Source: VFKI01 sp033762075
GTDB taxonomy: Bacteria > Pseudomonadota > Gammaproteobacteria > DSM-16500
Length of the DNA: 64,000 bases
Assembly: GCA_033762075.1 (NCBI GenBank)
Contig: JANRLY010000011.1
Span: forward strand, 1 to 64,000
Reading direction: 5' to 3'
Within the stretch, counting starts at the first letter, position 1, and every line of letters starts with the position of its first letter. The notes under the pieces were generated by a model, which saw only the letters and a list, made by a program, of their open reading frames with translations, was not told where the DNA came from and ran no database searches. Shown piece by piece: positions 50,190 through 59,455 of this stretch. A program made the position numbers and the translations under genes.

Positions 50190-50653
50190 TATTCATCTTC
50201 CCATATATTTTTCAATGAGGCAGATAGTAATTGATTAACTAGCGCCGTTAATTGTTCCTGCTGAGCATCCGATTCTACAGACTGATCTTCTAAGAGCATG
50301 GAATGAGAAACGCGACCTAAGCGTTGTATCGCAACTTTTTTAGCTTGCTCTTCAACCAACTCACGAAGCGGAATTTGAGGAACTAAGGCGTATACCAATC
50401 TACAGTTTAAACTCTGCGCCACCTCTTCTAACGTCCTAAGCGTCAAAGCACCCTCTGGTTCAGCTTGTTCTATTTTGACTACTCGAGAACGATTGACTTT
50501 CAGTCGTTTGGCTAATTGCTTAGTGGTCATACCAATACTTTTTCTGATTGTTCTTATCCAACCTTCAGCAGGAATCGAGTCATAAAAACCTCGCCAACCT
50601 TCAAGTTGACGATCTAATTGTTTTACAATAAGTAATCGCTTATTCATAAGCAA
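50189..50653 (-). CDS. HTH regulator, mobile mystery protein A type
   Basis: A 154-residue XRE-type helix-turn-helix protein. The family opening (LIVKQLDRQLEGWRGF and EGWIRTIRKSIGMTTKQLAK) and the DNA-binding segment KRLKVNRSRVVKIEQAEPEG, then LTLRTLEEVAQSLNCRLVYA, match mobile mystery protein A, the usual partner of the Fic-type protein B encoded next. It probably represses the pair. A start a few codons in is possible (MNKRLL). Confidence 0.88.
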   Translation of the reverse strand: MLMNKRLLIVKQLDRQLEGWRGFYDSIPAEGWIRTIRKSIGMTTKQLAKRLKVNRSRVVKIEQAEPEGALTLRTLEEVAQSLNCRLVYALVPQIPLRELVEEQAKKVAIQRLGRVSHSMLLEDQSVESDAQQEQLTALVNQLLSASLKNIWEDE

Positions 50654-50892
50654 TGCCTATAAAAATGTATTCTTTCGTCACTATATCAGGATATAGATAT
50701 ATATTCAATAATAAATATGTTAGAATATAAATTTGTAGTCATAATACAATACACTTGCTGATCAAATTTGCCATGTTTTCAACAACCAAAATGAGAATGA
50801 CACAATTAATTGATTTTACTAGTTTTTTTAATAAAGTCTCAGAGCCCACTTTTTAGCTTTTCCATTACCCAAAACATCAGTATCATCCGCAT

Positions 50893-52077
50893 ATGCAAAA
50901 ACATATCACTTTCATAGGCGCAGGCATCACCGGTCTCACGGCTGCACTTGCGATTGCGCAAAAAACGGATTTTGAAATTCTTACCCTGGATGCCACTAAA
51001 ACTTTCCCTATCTGGGATCCGAATATCATTGATCATCGTGTCAGTGCCATTTCACCAGGCTCACAACGTATTTTTGAAAAACTCAAAGTCTGGAACACCA
51101 TTGCAAGTAAACGCATCAGCCCGTATTTACACATGCATGTCTGGGATGAAAACAGTCAGGGTAAAATCGATTTTACCCATCGTGAATGTTTTGAAGAAAC
51201 CTTAGGCCACATCATTGAAAATAGTGCGATTCATGCAAGTTTATTAGCACATGCGCAAAAAAATCCACAGATTAAAATCATTTCATCATGCGAAGTCACT
51301 ACCTTCATAGAAAATCCAACACATATAGAAATTAAAACTCAATCACACGGAGATTTTTCAACGGAACTCCTCATTGCCGCCGATGGAGCCAATTCTTGGG
51401 CGCGCGCGCAATTTAACATTCCCATGACGCAACGCGATTATGGCCACACCGCAATTGTGGCAACTGTCACAACAGAACAGCCTCATGCACAAACCGCTTG
51501 GCAACGTTTTTTAACAACAGGACCTCTAGCATTTTTACCACTTAAAGATGCCTGCACATGCTCAATCGTTTGGTCAACGCAACATGATGCAGCGAGCACG
51601 CTCATGCAATTATCTGAATCAGATTTTATGTGCGCGCTCGAAACAGCTTTTGATAAAAAATTAGGTCGCATTGTTTCTGTGTCAAAACGTTATGCCTTTC
51701 CGCTCCGCATGCAACACGCTAAGCATTACATCAAAAATCGTTTTGCATTAATCGGCGATGCGGCACACACCATTCATCCGCTTTTAGGCCAGGGCATGAA
51801 CCAAGGCATCCTCGATGCAACGACACTTGCAGAAGTTATTTCTGAGGCAGAAAATCATCGACGTGATTTTGCTGCACACTACACACTCAGAAAATACGAG
51901 CGTGCACGCAAAGCAGGCAATTCTACTTTACTAACTGCTGCAGATTTTTTTAAAAATATTTTTAGCCATCCCAATCCGATTTTAAAATCATCACGCGCCA
52001 TGGGCATGAATACGCTCAATCGCATTTCACTGTTCAAAAAAATTCTAGCCGATTGCGCGCTCGGTAACCTGAAATAA
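50893..52077 (+). CDS. UbiH/UbiF/VisC-family FAD-dependent hydroxylase
   Basis: A 394-residue flavoprotein monooxygenase. FAD-binding GXGXXG is FIGAGITGLTAALAIAQ (6-22), the DG motif is LIAADGANSWARAQF near 160 and the third FAD motif is FALIGDAAHTIHPLLGQGMN near 283. The family hydroxylates ubiquinone precursors; sequence alone does not tell UbiH, UbiF, UbiI or UbiM apart. It stands alone after the Fic pair, 240 bp from the nearest upstream gene start. Confidence 0.88.
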   Translation: MQKHITFIGAGITGLTAALAIAQKTDFEILTLDATKTFPIWDPNIIDHRVSAISPGSQRIFEKLKVWNTIASKRISPYLHMHVWDENSQGKIDFTHRECFEETLGHIIENSAIHASLLAHAQKNPQIKIISSCEVTTFIENPTHIEIKTQSHGDFSTELLIAADGANSWARAQFNIPMTQRDYGHTAIVATVTTEQPHAQTAWQRFLTTGPLAFLPLKDACTCSIVWSTQHDAASTLMQLSESDFMCALETAFDKKLGRIVSVSKRYAFPLRMQHAKHYIKNRFALIGDAAHTIHPLLGQGMNQGILDATTLAEVISEAENHRRDFAAHYTLRKYERARKAGNSTLLTAADFFKNIFSHPNPILKSSRAMGMNTLNRISLFKKILADCALGNLK

Positions 52078-52210
52078 AAAAACAAATCAAAAAATATTCT
52101 CTCGCAAAATATTTTTTTCACTTCATGAAAATCTCTCTAGCGTTTCCATTTTATTAGGCATATCTTTGCTGTGCTTTATGCTTCACTAACAAAATCAAAT
52201 GGAGAATTTC

Positions 52211-53542
52211 ATGAAGAAATATATTTTTGAAAATGGTGTTATGAAGTTGAACCCCGCATATAAAGAAGCAGGCCCCTCAACAATTGCAAATCCACAACAA
52301 GCGCTCGCTGTTGTCTCTTCAACAAACGATATTGCTGACGCGTCACAAACACAGATGAATGCGACTGGAAAGCCCATGCAACTTTCCGATGCGACACAAG
52401 CATCTATGGAAATCATGCAAGATCAAGAATACCTCGACAAATTTAAAGTTCAAGGCAATCTTGATGGCGGAGAATTATTAGATGGCTTATCTAATATTTT
52501 TGCAAAATACGAAGTACCGATTGGTTTAGTCAATAAACTATTAGCTTTGTCAGAATATGAATTGAATTTTATCGTGGATGACAGCAGCTCAATGGGCTGT
52601 GGATCTGACGCACCAAGAGATGGCGCTTCTGTGCAAATGAAACAAAAATTGGGCGCAAATAATAGCTTTTTCGGTAACAGCTTAACGCGCTGGGAAGAAG
52701 CTGAAGATAGATTGCACGTCATGATCGATATGTTGGCGTATATTCCTATCGATAAACTCACTATTTCTTTCCTAAATCGAAATGACAAATTAGTGCTTAA
52801 CCATGCTGGTAAAACGCCACAGCAATATGCGGATGAAGCGCATCGCGCCATCAGTCAAGCTTTTTCAAGAGCAGCGAGTGGCGGCACACCCGCATATAGA
52901 AAACTCTCTGAAGCTTTCCAACATAGCCGCGTTAGCACCATGCACTATCTTTTAACGGATGGTGTCCCAAGTGATGCTTCTACTGACCAAATGAAACAGC
53001 TGGTTACAAATCGCAAAAACCCAGAAATGAATCCGCTCACTTTCATTAGCTGCACCAATGAAGATAGCGAAGCTAATTGGATGAAAGAAATTGAAGAAGA
53101 AGCTAAGTATTGTTCTGAATTAGATGATTTCAAGAGTGAACAAAAAGAAGTATTGCATGATCAAGGTCCCGCATTTCCATTCAGCAAAGGGTTTTGGTTA
53201 TTGTGTCAGTTAGTGGCTTCGATCAATCCATACGATCTCGACAAGATGGATGAATCTATGCCATTCACGAGACAAACCATGAATAACTTACTCGGCAGAA
53301 AATTAACGGATCAAGAATACCAGCATTACTTCCGCAGCAATCCTAATGCAAAGAGATACTCGCATTTAGAAAGAGAATTTGCACGGGAAGATATTATGGC
53401 GCATCAAATTGCTGGCGTGAATCAAGTGCCTGCATCTAGCGGTAGTAGCTTCTTAAATAAATTTGGGTTTGGCAACAACAATCAGCAACCTAGTGAATAT
53501 AAAGCTGATGTTCCACCACCTGCTTACACTCCGTACAACTAA
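52211..53542 (+). CDS. VWA-domain protein with C-terminal PPxY, first paralogue
   Basis: About 443 residues from the ATG at 52211 (GGAG six bases upstream). A conserved N-terminus (KYIFENGVMKLNPAYKEAG) leads to a VWA domain with a full MIDAS: VDDSSSMG near 119, GGTPAYRKL near 223 and LLTDGVPSDA near 247. The C-terminal region ends in a proline-rich tail, DVPPPAYTPYN, containing a PPxY motif. No signal peptide. About two-thirds identical by eye to the next gene. Two copies with eukaryotic-like short motifs in a Dot/Icm organism suggest effectors; this is inference. Confidence 0.8.
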   Translation: MKKYIFENGVMKLNPAYKEAGPSTIANPQQALAVVSSTNDIADASQTQMNATGKPMQLSDATQASMEIMQDQEYLDKFKVQGNLDGGELLDGLSNIFAKYEVPIGLVNKLLALSEYELNFIVDDSSSMGCGSDAPRDGASVQMKQKLGANNSFFGNSLTRWEEAEDRLHVMIDMLAYIPIDKLTISFLNRNDKLVLNHAGKTPQQYADEAHRAISQAFSRAASGGTPAYRKLSEAFQHSRVSTMHYLLTDGVPSDASTDQMKQLVTNRKNPEMNPLTFISCTNEDSEANWMKEIEEEAKYCSELDDFKSEQKEVLHDQGPAFPFSKGFWLLCQLVASINPYDLDKMDESMPFTRQTMNNLLGRKLTDQEYQHYFRSNPNAKRYSHLEREFAREDIMAHQIAGVNQVPASSGSSFLNKFGFGNNNQQPSEYKADVPPPAYTPYN

Positions 53543-53569
53543 TTGCAAAAAACATTGCAATCCATCTTA

Positions 53570-53594
53570 CGCGAGGCACTTTTTGTGTCTCGCG
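53570..53594 (+). terminator. Hairpin after the first VWA gene
   Basis: CGCGAGGCAC and GTGTCTCGCG pair with one mismatch around a T-rich loop, 27 bp after the stop codon. A similar hairpin follows the second VWA gene, so both the gene and its terminator seem to have been duplicated. Confidence 0.6.
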
Positions 53595-53626
53595 CAATTA
53601 CCTAACAAAAATCGGAGATTTATTTT

Positions 53627-54982
53627 ATGACAAAGAAATTTATTTTTGAAAATGGTGTTATGAAAAAAAATCCTGCTTATAACGAAGCAGGCCCTTCAAC
53701 AGTTGCCAATCCAAAGCAAGCACTTGCCATTGTTTCTTCAGTCAACGACATTAATGACGCGACTCAAACACAATATCAAGCAACTGGCAAACCGATGCAA
53801 ATGTCAGAAGCGACACAAGCTTCGATAGAAATCATGCAAGATCGTTCCTACCTCGATCAATTTGAAGCAAAAGGTGAACTCGACGGTGGAGATTTATTAG
53901 AAGGTTTATCTAATATTTTTGCAAAATATGAAGTGCCAATTGGTTTGGTCAACAAGTTATTAGCGCTTTCTGAATATGAATTGAATTTTCTCATTGACGA
54001 CAGCGGTTCCATGACTGAGCCATCTGATGCGCTCATCAAAGAAGCTAGCCCACAAATGAGAGAAAAATTTCGCAATAAACAAGATAATTATGTCAATACA
54101 ATGACCCGCTGGGAAGAAGCAGAAGATCGCTTACACGTGATGTTTGATATGTTGGCTTACATCCCAATTAACAAAATAACGTTTCGCTTTCTTAATCGCA
54201 ATAATGATTTAGTATTGACGCACGCAGGTAAAACGCCCGACCAATTTGCACAAGAGGCACATCAAAAAATCAGTGCTATCTTCAAGAAACAACCTGGAGG
54301 TCAAACACCTGCTTATCAAAAATTATCGCAAGCCTTTCAACAAGCGCGCTCAAATACCATGCATTACTTCTTCACTGATGGTGAGCCTTCTGACGCTTCA
54401 ACAGATCAGATGAAACAACTCGTCATGCAACGTCAAAATCCTGCCATGAATCCATTAACGTTTATCAGCTGCACAAATAATGATGAACAATCCAACTGGA
54501 TGAAAGAAATTGAAGAAGCCGCACCTTTTTGCTCTGAATTAGATGACTTCAACAGTGAACGCAAAGAAGTACTCAACGATCAAGGCCCTGCGTTTCCATT
54601 CAGCAAAGGTTTTTGGTTAATTCGTCAATTAGTAGATGCGATCAATCCATTGGATCTCGATAAAATGGATGAATCTGTTCCTTACACGAAACAAACTATG
54701 AATAATTTATTGGGCAGACGATTAACGGATCAAGACTATCATCATTATTTTAGTAACAATCCAAATGCACAAAAAAAATATCGTCATCTGGAAAGAGAAT
54801 TTGCACGCGAAGACATCATGGCGCATCAAATTGCTGGGGTGAATCAAGCATCTAATAATTCATCCAATAGTGGTTTCTTAGCTCAGTTTGGATTTAACAG
54901 AAACAACCAACAGCAACAACAGCAGCAGCAATACTACTCAAACCAATCGGATATTCCACCTCCACCCTATTCGTACAATTAA
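53627..54982 (+). CDS. VWA-domain protein with C-terminal PPxY, second paralogue
   Basis: A 451-residue protein closely related to the preceding one, starting KKFIFENGVMKKNPAYNEAG. MIDAS residues are intact: LIDDSGSMTEPSD near 121, GGQTPAYQKL near 225 and FFTDGEPSDAS near 249. The C-terminal linker carries a glutamine run (about seven Gln) and ends DIPPPPYSYN, again with PPxY. The main differences from paralogue 1 are around the MIDAS loop and the linker, so ligand specificity may have diverged. CGGAG precedes the ATG. Confidence 0.8.
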   Translation: MTKKFIFENGVMKKNPAYNEAGPSTVANPKQALAIVSSVNDINDATQTQYQATGKPMQMSEATQASIEIMQDRSYLDQFEAKGELDGGDLLEGLSNIFAKYEVPIGLVNKLLALSEYELNFLIDDSGSMTEPSDALIKEASPQMREKFRNKQDNYVNTMTRWEEAEDRLHVMFDMLAYIPINKITFRFLNRNNDLVLTHAGKTPDQFAQEAHQKISAIFKKQPGGQTPAYQKLSQAFQQARSNTMHYFFTDGEPSDASTDQMKQLVMQRQNPAMNPLTFISCTNNDEQSNWMKEIEEAAPFCSELDDFNSERKEVLNDQGPAFPFSKGFWLIRQLVDAINPLDLDKMDESVPYTKQTMNNLLGRRLTDQDYHHYFSNNPNAQKKYRHLEREFAREDIMAHQIAGVNQASNNSSNSGFLAQFGFNRNNQQQQQQQQYYSNQSDIPPPPYSYN

Positions 54983-55001
54983 GCTGCAATACCTCACTTT
55001 T

Positions 55002-55028
55002 GCGCGAGACATTTTCCCTGTCTCGCGC
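55002..55028 (+). terminator. Hairpin after the second VWA gene
   Basis: GCGCGAGACA (55002-55011) and TGTCTCGCGC (55019-55028) form a perfect 10-bp stem with a seven-base loop, 20 bp after the stop codon. Confidence 0.65.
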
Positions 55029-55102
55029 AAAATCAAATTGTAACCCTTGAAAAAATCGTTTATATTTCCGCGATGAGTTCGTATTAAAAAAGGATTATTT
55101 GC

Positions 55103-55555
55103 ATGTTCAGAAAGCCGCGCCTCGCCGTGAATCATGTTGTGAGCTTAAATGCTTTATTTGTAAAACCCTGCACCAAATCTTTTGATTCAAATTTATTACG
55201 CACTTTTTCAACAAAATTAGATCAAAATCTAAACCGAATCTACAATCCACCCGAGTATGTCTTTGGCGATATTCTTCATAGAGATGCTAATGTACGTAAT
55301 GCAGCCATCAAAGACCTTCATGATAAAATTGCTAATATGCCTGAAGCAGAATGTGAAGTATTCGTCCAACAAATTAACTCTCTGAGAAATGCCCAATACT
55401 CTATTTCCCCAACGTGTCAATTTTTTCCTTTAAAACAAGACATTCTCAATAAATCACATATCGATAAGAGTTTTCTCAGGAACAATGAAACTATCATACA
55501 AATCCAAGAAATGGCCGAAGAAAGATTGCGTGGATTTAAGATCCATTTTCAGTGA
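55103..55555 (+). CDS. Hypothetical protein
   Basis: A 150-residue protein that I do not recognise, with an AGGAT ribosome site before the ATG. Segments such as FDSNLLRTFSTKLDQNLNRI near 32 and VRNAAIKDLHDKIANMPEAE near 64 look helical; no signal peptide or membrane segment. It begins a short rightward group with the broken gene that follows 10 bp later. Confidence 0.6.
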   Translation: MFRKPRLAVNHVVSLNALFVKPCTKSFDSNLLRTFSTKLDQNLNRIYNPPEYVFGDILHRDANVRNAAIKDLHDKIANMPEAECEVFVQQINSLRNAQYSISPTCQFFPLKQDILNKSHIDKSFLRNNETIIQIQEMAEERLRGFKIHFQ

Positions 55556-55565
55556 ATAACATATT

Positions 55566-56334
55566 ATGCATCTCACAATCCACATGCAAAATGGCTTAAG
55601 CGAAAAGTTAATCACGCCACAGGATTTTAAAAAAAACTCCTGCACTCGCTACCTTTTTACAAAATACAGCCTCATGGCACTCCGCGAAGGATTTGTAACT
55701 GTTCCGATACTCCGTGACCTTCCCCACAAAGACAAGAAAAACTTAGGGGCTTTATTTTCAAACAAAGGGCTCACTTTATTACGCACTGGCAAAATAACTT
55801 TTGAGTCCTATTTAATTTACCCCCCCAGAAATGCGCCGCCCACTCATTAATGACTTGTACAATGGAAAAATACCCACCAGACAATACAACCTCCCAGAGG
55901 AACCCAAAGAAAATTTCAATGACATACACAGTAGCCTCTTAGAAGAACCTTCTCAAGAAGACATCAACTGGGCGAACAATGTCATTGAATGTGGCAGCAT
56001 TCCAACGAATATTTACAATCCCAATACGAATCCATATTTGATGTTTAACAAGAAACATATCCAAGAAGTTGTGATTCCCGCCGCCGTTTACTCCCGCATG
56101 TTTTAAGCGGGGGCGGGAATGATAAACCTCTACGCCGTCGTCCCGAACAAACGCCGTCCAAAAACTCTCTCAGAGTCACCCCCTTGCACAGCGTGCGATT
56201 CGAGATCCAGGTTTTTAGCAGTCTATCCAAAAAATAATGAAACTGAAAACGACAACACCAAAGATATGCCTGATGAGACTAAGCTCCTCTGCTCCTATTT
56301 TGATAGCATGCAAACGAAAGCAATTAGTTATTAA
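55566..56334 (+). pseudogene. Hypothetical gene broken by a frameshift and a repeat insertion
   Basis: Three consecutive open pieces look like one gene. The first (ATG 55566) runs into a C7 tract at 55820-55826 and stops at 55850. Removing one C would continue it as YPPEMRRPLINDLYNGKIPT in the next frame. That second piece ends at a TAA (56104-56106) inside the palindrome at 56074-56120. The same frame is open again to 56334 (YPKNNETENDNTKDMPDETK). I do not recognise the product. Whether the C tract reflects decay, phase variation or a sequencing error cannot be told here. Confidence 0.6.
56074..56120. repeat. Palindromic ATTCCCGCC...GGCGGGAAT insertion
   Basis: ATTCCCGCC (56074-56082) and GGCGGGAAT (56112-56120) form an inverted repeat of the type seen inside the 182-bp MITE. 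It introduces the stop codon that ends the second piece of the broken gene. The following 100 bp also look repeat-like. Confidence 0.6.
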
Positions 56335-56794
56335 TAATCACTGGCACTATTGTCGGTTGAGGAGTGAGCTGATAAAGGCTTGACCCTACTTTCGATACTT
56401 TTTGCCCACTTGCAGTTGCCCATACGCGCATGTGCGCACCTCGCGGCTGACCAATAAATTTGTAGTCCATACCAGGTTTTAAGGTAGCGTATACTTCAGT
56501 CAAGCTAGAATAAGGTCCATCGCCTAACCCTCTATTAAACTGTGAACCAATCACAAATAAATGTTGACCAGGCTTAACATTGATTTTAGATTTTTCAGAC
56601 CAAACCATACCAACGTGTTTATTATCGATGGAATTTACCATAAATGAACTCCAGTCGAAGACGCCCTCACGAGTCGATGAACCACTCACAGTCGCTAAAG
56701 GCTCACTACCGCTCTTAGGTTCAACATAGCTATTGACCGATGCACAACCAACAAGTGACATCAGAGAAATCAAAGTGAATATCTTTAGTCGCAT
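56324..56794 (-). CDS. Hypothetical lipoprotein
   Basis: A 156-residue exported lipoprotein with signal MRLKIFTLISLMSLVGCAS (lipobox LVGC). The mature part contains FDWSSFMVNSIDNKHVGMVW near 46 and INVKPGQHLFVIGSQFNRGL near 71, a beta-rich pattern that I cannot assign to a named family. It converges with the broken gene and is preceded by the TA-flanked MITE. Confidence 0.75.
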   Translation of the reverse strand: MRLKIFTLISLMSLVGCASVNSYVEPKSGSEPLATVSGSSTREGVFDWSSFMVNSIDNKHVGMVWSEKSKINVKPGQHLFVIGSQFNRGLGDGPYSSLTEVYATLKPGMDYKFIGQPRGAHMRVWATASGQKVSKVGSSLYQLTPQPTIVPVIINN

Positions 56795-56833
56795 GACAAC
56801 CTCGATTTTAAAAAAGTTTTACGAACAACACTA

Positions 56834-56994
56834 GGGCGTGTCCTCAATTACTTCGTTGGCTGCAAAATGAGGGGAATCGGCTAAAATTTCCGCAAATTTT
56901 CGTCAAATATAACCGGATATTCTCCTCAAATTTGCGAAAATTTTATCTCAATTCTCTCATTTTTCGCTTCAACGAAGTAATTGAGGACACGCCC
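56834..56994. mobile_element. 161-bp TA-flanked MITE
   Basis: Perfect 25-bp terminal inverted repeats (GGGCGTGTCCTCAATTAC... at 56834-56858 and its complement at 56970-56994) are flanked by TA on both sides, and the interior is also partly palindromic (AAATTTTCG and CGAAAATTT). A TA duplication is typical of IS630/mariner-type transposition. No coding capacity. A solo end lies at 26999-27016. Confidence 0.8.
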
Positions 56995-57036
56995 TAAACA
57001 ACAGTTAATGAATATTAGAAGTGAACCAAGCGATGG

Positions 57037-57678
57037 TTACGGAGACCTTCTACTTATAGCCTCTGTAGACTCATATGATTTTTCTTCTTCTTGTAATTTT
57101 ATTAAAGAATTTTTATGGACATAAACACACCACGCTGCTTGCTGCAAAGCATAGGAAGCTTCATGCGACATACCAGGCTTAGTGAGCTTATTGCAAACAT
57201 CGTCAATAAAAATAGCGCGCACAGTCATTTTTTCCCAACGCTCTGCTAAAGGTTGAAACTCTCTTATTTCAGCATAATTCATCTCTGCCAAATGAGGCTC
57301 TAGCCCAAGCTTGACTGCCCAGAATGTTGCTTCAGCTATAAGCTCTAATGAGTGCCGATCAGAATAAGACGCAATAAATTCTGGGCTATTAACATATTTA
57401 TCTAACCAATCCACCATTTCCGCATGGGTTAAATTTTTTGCCATATTGACTTTATTTAAACTTGTCGTTTCTGAATTAAAAAGGGCGTGTGAAGCTTCTA
57501 AACGAGACGCGAGCTGTTTCTTTAACAACTCAAGGTCTTTTCTATCTTCATGAATAGCTTTGAAATATCTTGCCATATTAAAGCCTAAATATCCTATTGG
57601 AATACCCAATAAACTAGTCATGACACAAGCTGTTGTACTTATATTGCGAATCGGCAATTTCTTTATTTGAGCAATCAT
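57037..57678 (-). CDS. Hypothetical membrane-anchored protein
   Basis: A 213-residue protein with one N-terminal hydrophobic segment (ISTTACVMTSLLGIPIGYLG) followed by a basic/acidic helical region (YFKAIHEDRKDLELLKKQLA) and a helical body. A serine/glutamate-rich tail ends in SRRSP. I do not recognise it. It is divergent from the gcv operon. Confidence 0.65.
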   Translation of the reverse strand: MIAQIKKLPIRNISTTACVMTSLLGIPIGYLGFNMARYFKAIHEDRKDLELLKKQLASRLEASHALFNSETTSLNKVNMAKNLTHAEMVDWLDKYVNSPEFIASYSDRHSLELIAEATFWAVKLGLEPHLAEMNYAEIREFQPLAERWEKMTVRAIFIDDVCNKLTKPGMSHEASYALQQAAWCVYVHKNSLIKLQEEEKSYESTEAISRRSP

Positions 57679-57865
57679 GCAACCCTCTACTGATAAACTA
57701 TTTCTTAATCATCTTTGAAAAAATTCTTATGATGATGTATTTGAAGATCGCGAATTATATTGTTTAAATCTAAAAAAAAACAGGGATAAATTCCCCCTAC
57801 AATCATGACGCCTGTTCGAGACAACAGTGCTCCACTTACTCTGACAAGCGTACGCAACAGGAACC

Positions 57866-57894
57866 TTCAATTTTACCCTCTAAACAGCTATACT
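57866..57894 (+). promoter_or_regulatory. Putative gcv operon promoter
   Basis: TATACT (57889-57894) lies 35 bases before the gcvT start codon, with TTCAAT (57866-57871) at 17-bp spacing. The -35 match is weak. I looked for a glycine riboswitch between 57680 and 57928 and did not see its conserved GGAGAG and ACCG elements. Confidence 0.4.
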
Positions 57895-57928
57895 CGCCGT
57901 CTCCCAATGATTTAATGGCGGCATCAAA

Positions 57929-59011
57929 ATGATTAAAAAGACACCGTTACACGCCTGTCATATCGCAGCCTCTGCTCGCATGGTCAACTTTTCTGGCTGG
58001 GACATGCCGTTACATTATGGCTCACAAATTAAAGAGCACTTGGCCGTGCGCCAAGATGCAGGAATGTTTGATGTTTCGCACATGGCAACCGTCGATATTA
58101 CGGGACCAGATGCTGCACCCTATTTACGTCATTTATTGGCAAATAACATTGACCGCCTGACCGATGGCAAAGGATTGTATTCTTGTTTACTTAATCATGA
58201 AGGTGGCATCATTGATGATTTAATCACCTATCGTCTCAGCGAACATTTTTACCGCATCGTCGTCAATGCTGGCACACGCGAAAAAGATTTAGCCTGGTTT
58301 CGTGAGCAAGCGAAAAATTTTAACGTAGAAATTCGCGAGCGCACCGATCTCGCGATGATTGCGGTCCAAGGTCCACGTGCACACGAGCGTCTCGATGCTC
58401 TTTTCCCTTACGATTTAAACGAAAAAGTGAAACAACTCGCGCCCTTTCACGTCACATCAACCGATGATTGGTGTGTAGCTCGTACAGGATACACAGGCGA
58501 AGATGGTGTCGAAATTATTTTACCGAATGAAGCGGCTGCATCCTTTTGGGATCAACTCCTCGCAGCTGGTATTGCGCCATGCGGGCTCGGTGCGCGTGAC
58601 ACCTTACGACTCGAAGCTGGGCTCAATTTATACGGCTCAGACATGAATGAAAATGTCACACCGCTCGAATCAAATTTAGCGTGGACAGTTGCATTCACAC
58701 CCGAAGATCGTCAATTCATCGGGCGTGACGCACTTCTAAAACAACGCGCACAAGGGGTCGCACACAAATTAGTCGGATTAGTAAACTCAAATTCAGGTAT
58801 TTTACGCGCACATCAAATTGTGAAAACTGGATCAAATCAAACCGGCGAAATCACCAGCGGCAGTTTTTCTCCCACACTCAACATCAGTATTGCGCTTGCG
58901 CGCGTGCCCGCAAATGTTCAGGAAAATTGCACCGTCGAAATTCGCGACAAAGCCATCCCAGTCAAAATTGTCAAACCCCCTTTCGTCCGCAAAGGCCAAC
59001 CAAATTTTTAA
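57929..59011 (+). CDS. gcvT: Glycine cleavage system T protein (aminomethyltransferase)
   Basis: A 360-residue GcvT that transfers the methylene group from the H-protein to tetrahydrofolate. Family stretches are MVNFSGWDMPLHYGSQIKEH (18-37), DAGMFDVSHMATVDITGPDA near 43, ARTGYTGEDGVEIILPNEAA near 183, CGLGARDTLRLEAGLNLYGS near 218 and the C-terminal GEITSGSFSPTLNISIALA near 302. It is the first gene of gcvT-H-PA-PB. Confidence 0.96.
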   Translation: MIKKTPLHACHIAASARMVNFSGWDMPLHYGSQIKEHLAVRQDAGMFDVSHMATVDITGPDAAPYLRHLLANNIDRLTDGKGLYSCLLNHEGGIIDDLITYRLSEHFYRIVVNAGTREKDLAWFREQAKNFNVEIRERTDLAMIAVQGPRAHERLDALFPYDLNEKVKQLAPFHVTSTDDWCVARTGYTGEDGVEIILPNEAAASFWDQLLAAGIAPCGLGARDTLRLEAGLNLYGSDMNENVTPLESNLAWTVAFTPEDRQFIGRDALLKQRAQGVAHKLVGLVNSNSGILRAHQIVKTGSNQTGEITSGSFSPTLNISIALARVPANVQENCTVEIRDKAIPVKIVKPPFVRKGQPNF

Positions 59012-59027
59012 AACCGGAGTTATGAGA

Positions 59028-59417
59028 ATGAGCAGTATTCCAAACGCATTGAAATATTCCAGAACCCACGAATGGGTTCGTGAAGATGAAGATTTAATTA
59101 CCGTCGGCATTACTGATCATGCGCAAGTTATGTTGGGTGATTTAGTCTACGTTGAATTACCTGAAATTGAATCCAACATCGAAGAAGGTCAAGAATGCGC
59201 TGTGATTGAATCTGTTAAAGCAGCCGCTGATGTGTATTGTCCTATCTCTGGTGAGGTTGTAGAAATTAATATTTCACTGCTAGATCATCCGCAATTAGTG
59301 AATGAAGATCCGTATGGTAAAGGATGGTTATTTCGTTTACGTCCTTTTGATAATAAAAAACCAGTTTTATTATCCGCTGACGAATATAGCAAACAAGTTG
59401 CATCAGAGGCGCATTAA
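59028..59417 (+). CDS. gcvH: Glycine cleavage system H protein
   Basis: A 129-residue lipoyl carrier from the ATG at 59028 (GGAG nine bases upstream). The opening SSIPNALKYSRTHEWVRED and the lipoylation site in CAVIESVKAAADVYCPISGE near 60 (lysine in ESVKAA) are conserved. It shuttles the aminomethyl group among P, T and L proteins. L protein is not in this window. Confidence 0.96.
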   Translation: MSSIPNALKYSRTHEWVREDEDLITVGITDHAQVMLGDLVYVELPEIESNIEEGQECAVIESVKAAADVYCPISGEVVEINISLLDHPQLVNEDPYGKGWLFRLRPFDNKKPVLLSADEYSKQVASEAH

Positions 59418-59455
59418 TTTTCAAACTAGGATTGCAAAAAATCAGTTTCACGGCT

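Noticed and set aside
57680..57928. Glycine riboswitch upstream of gcvT
   Set aside because: The conserved glycine aptamer elements are not visible on the plus strand; only a weak promoter was found.
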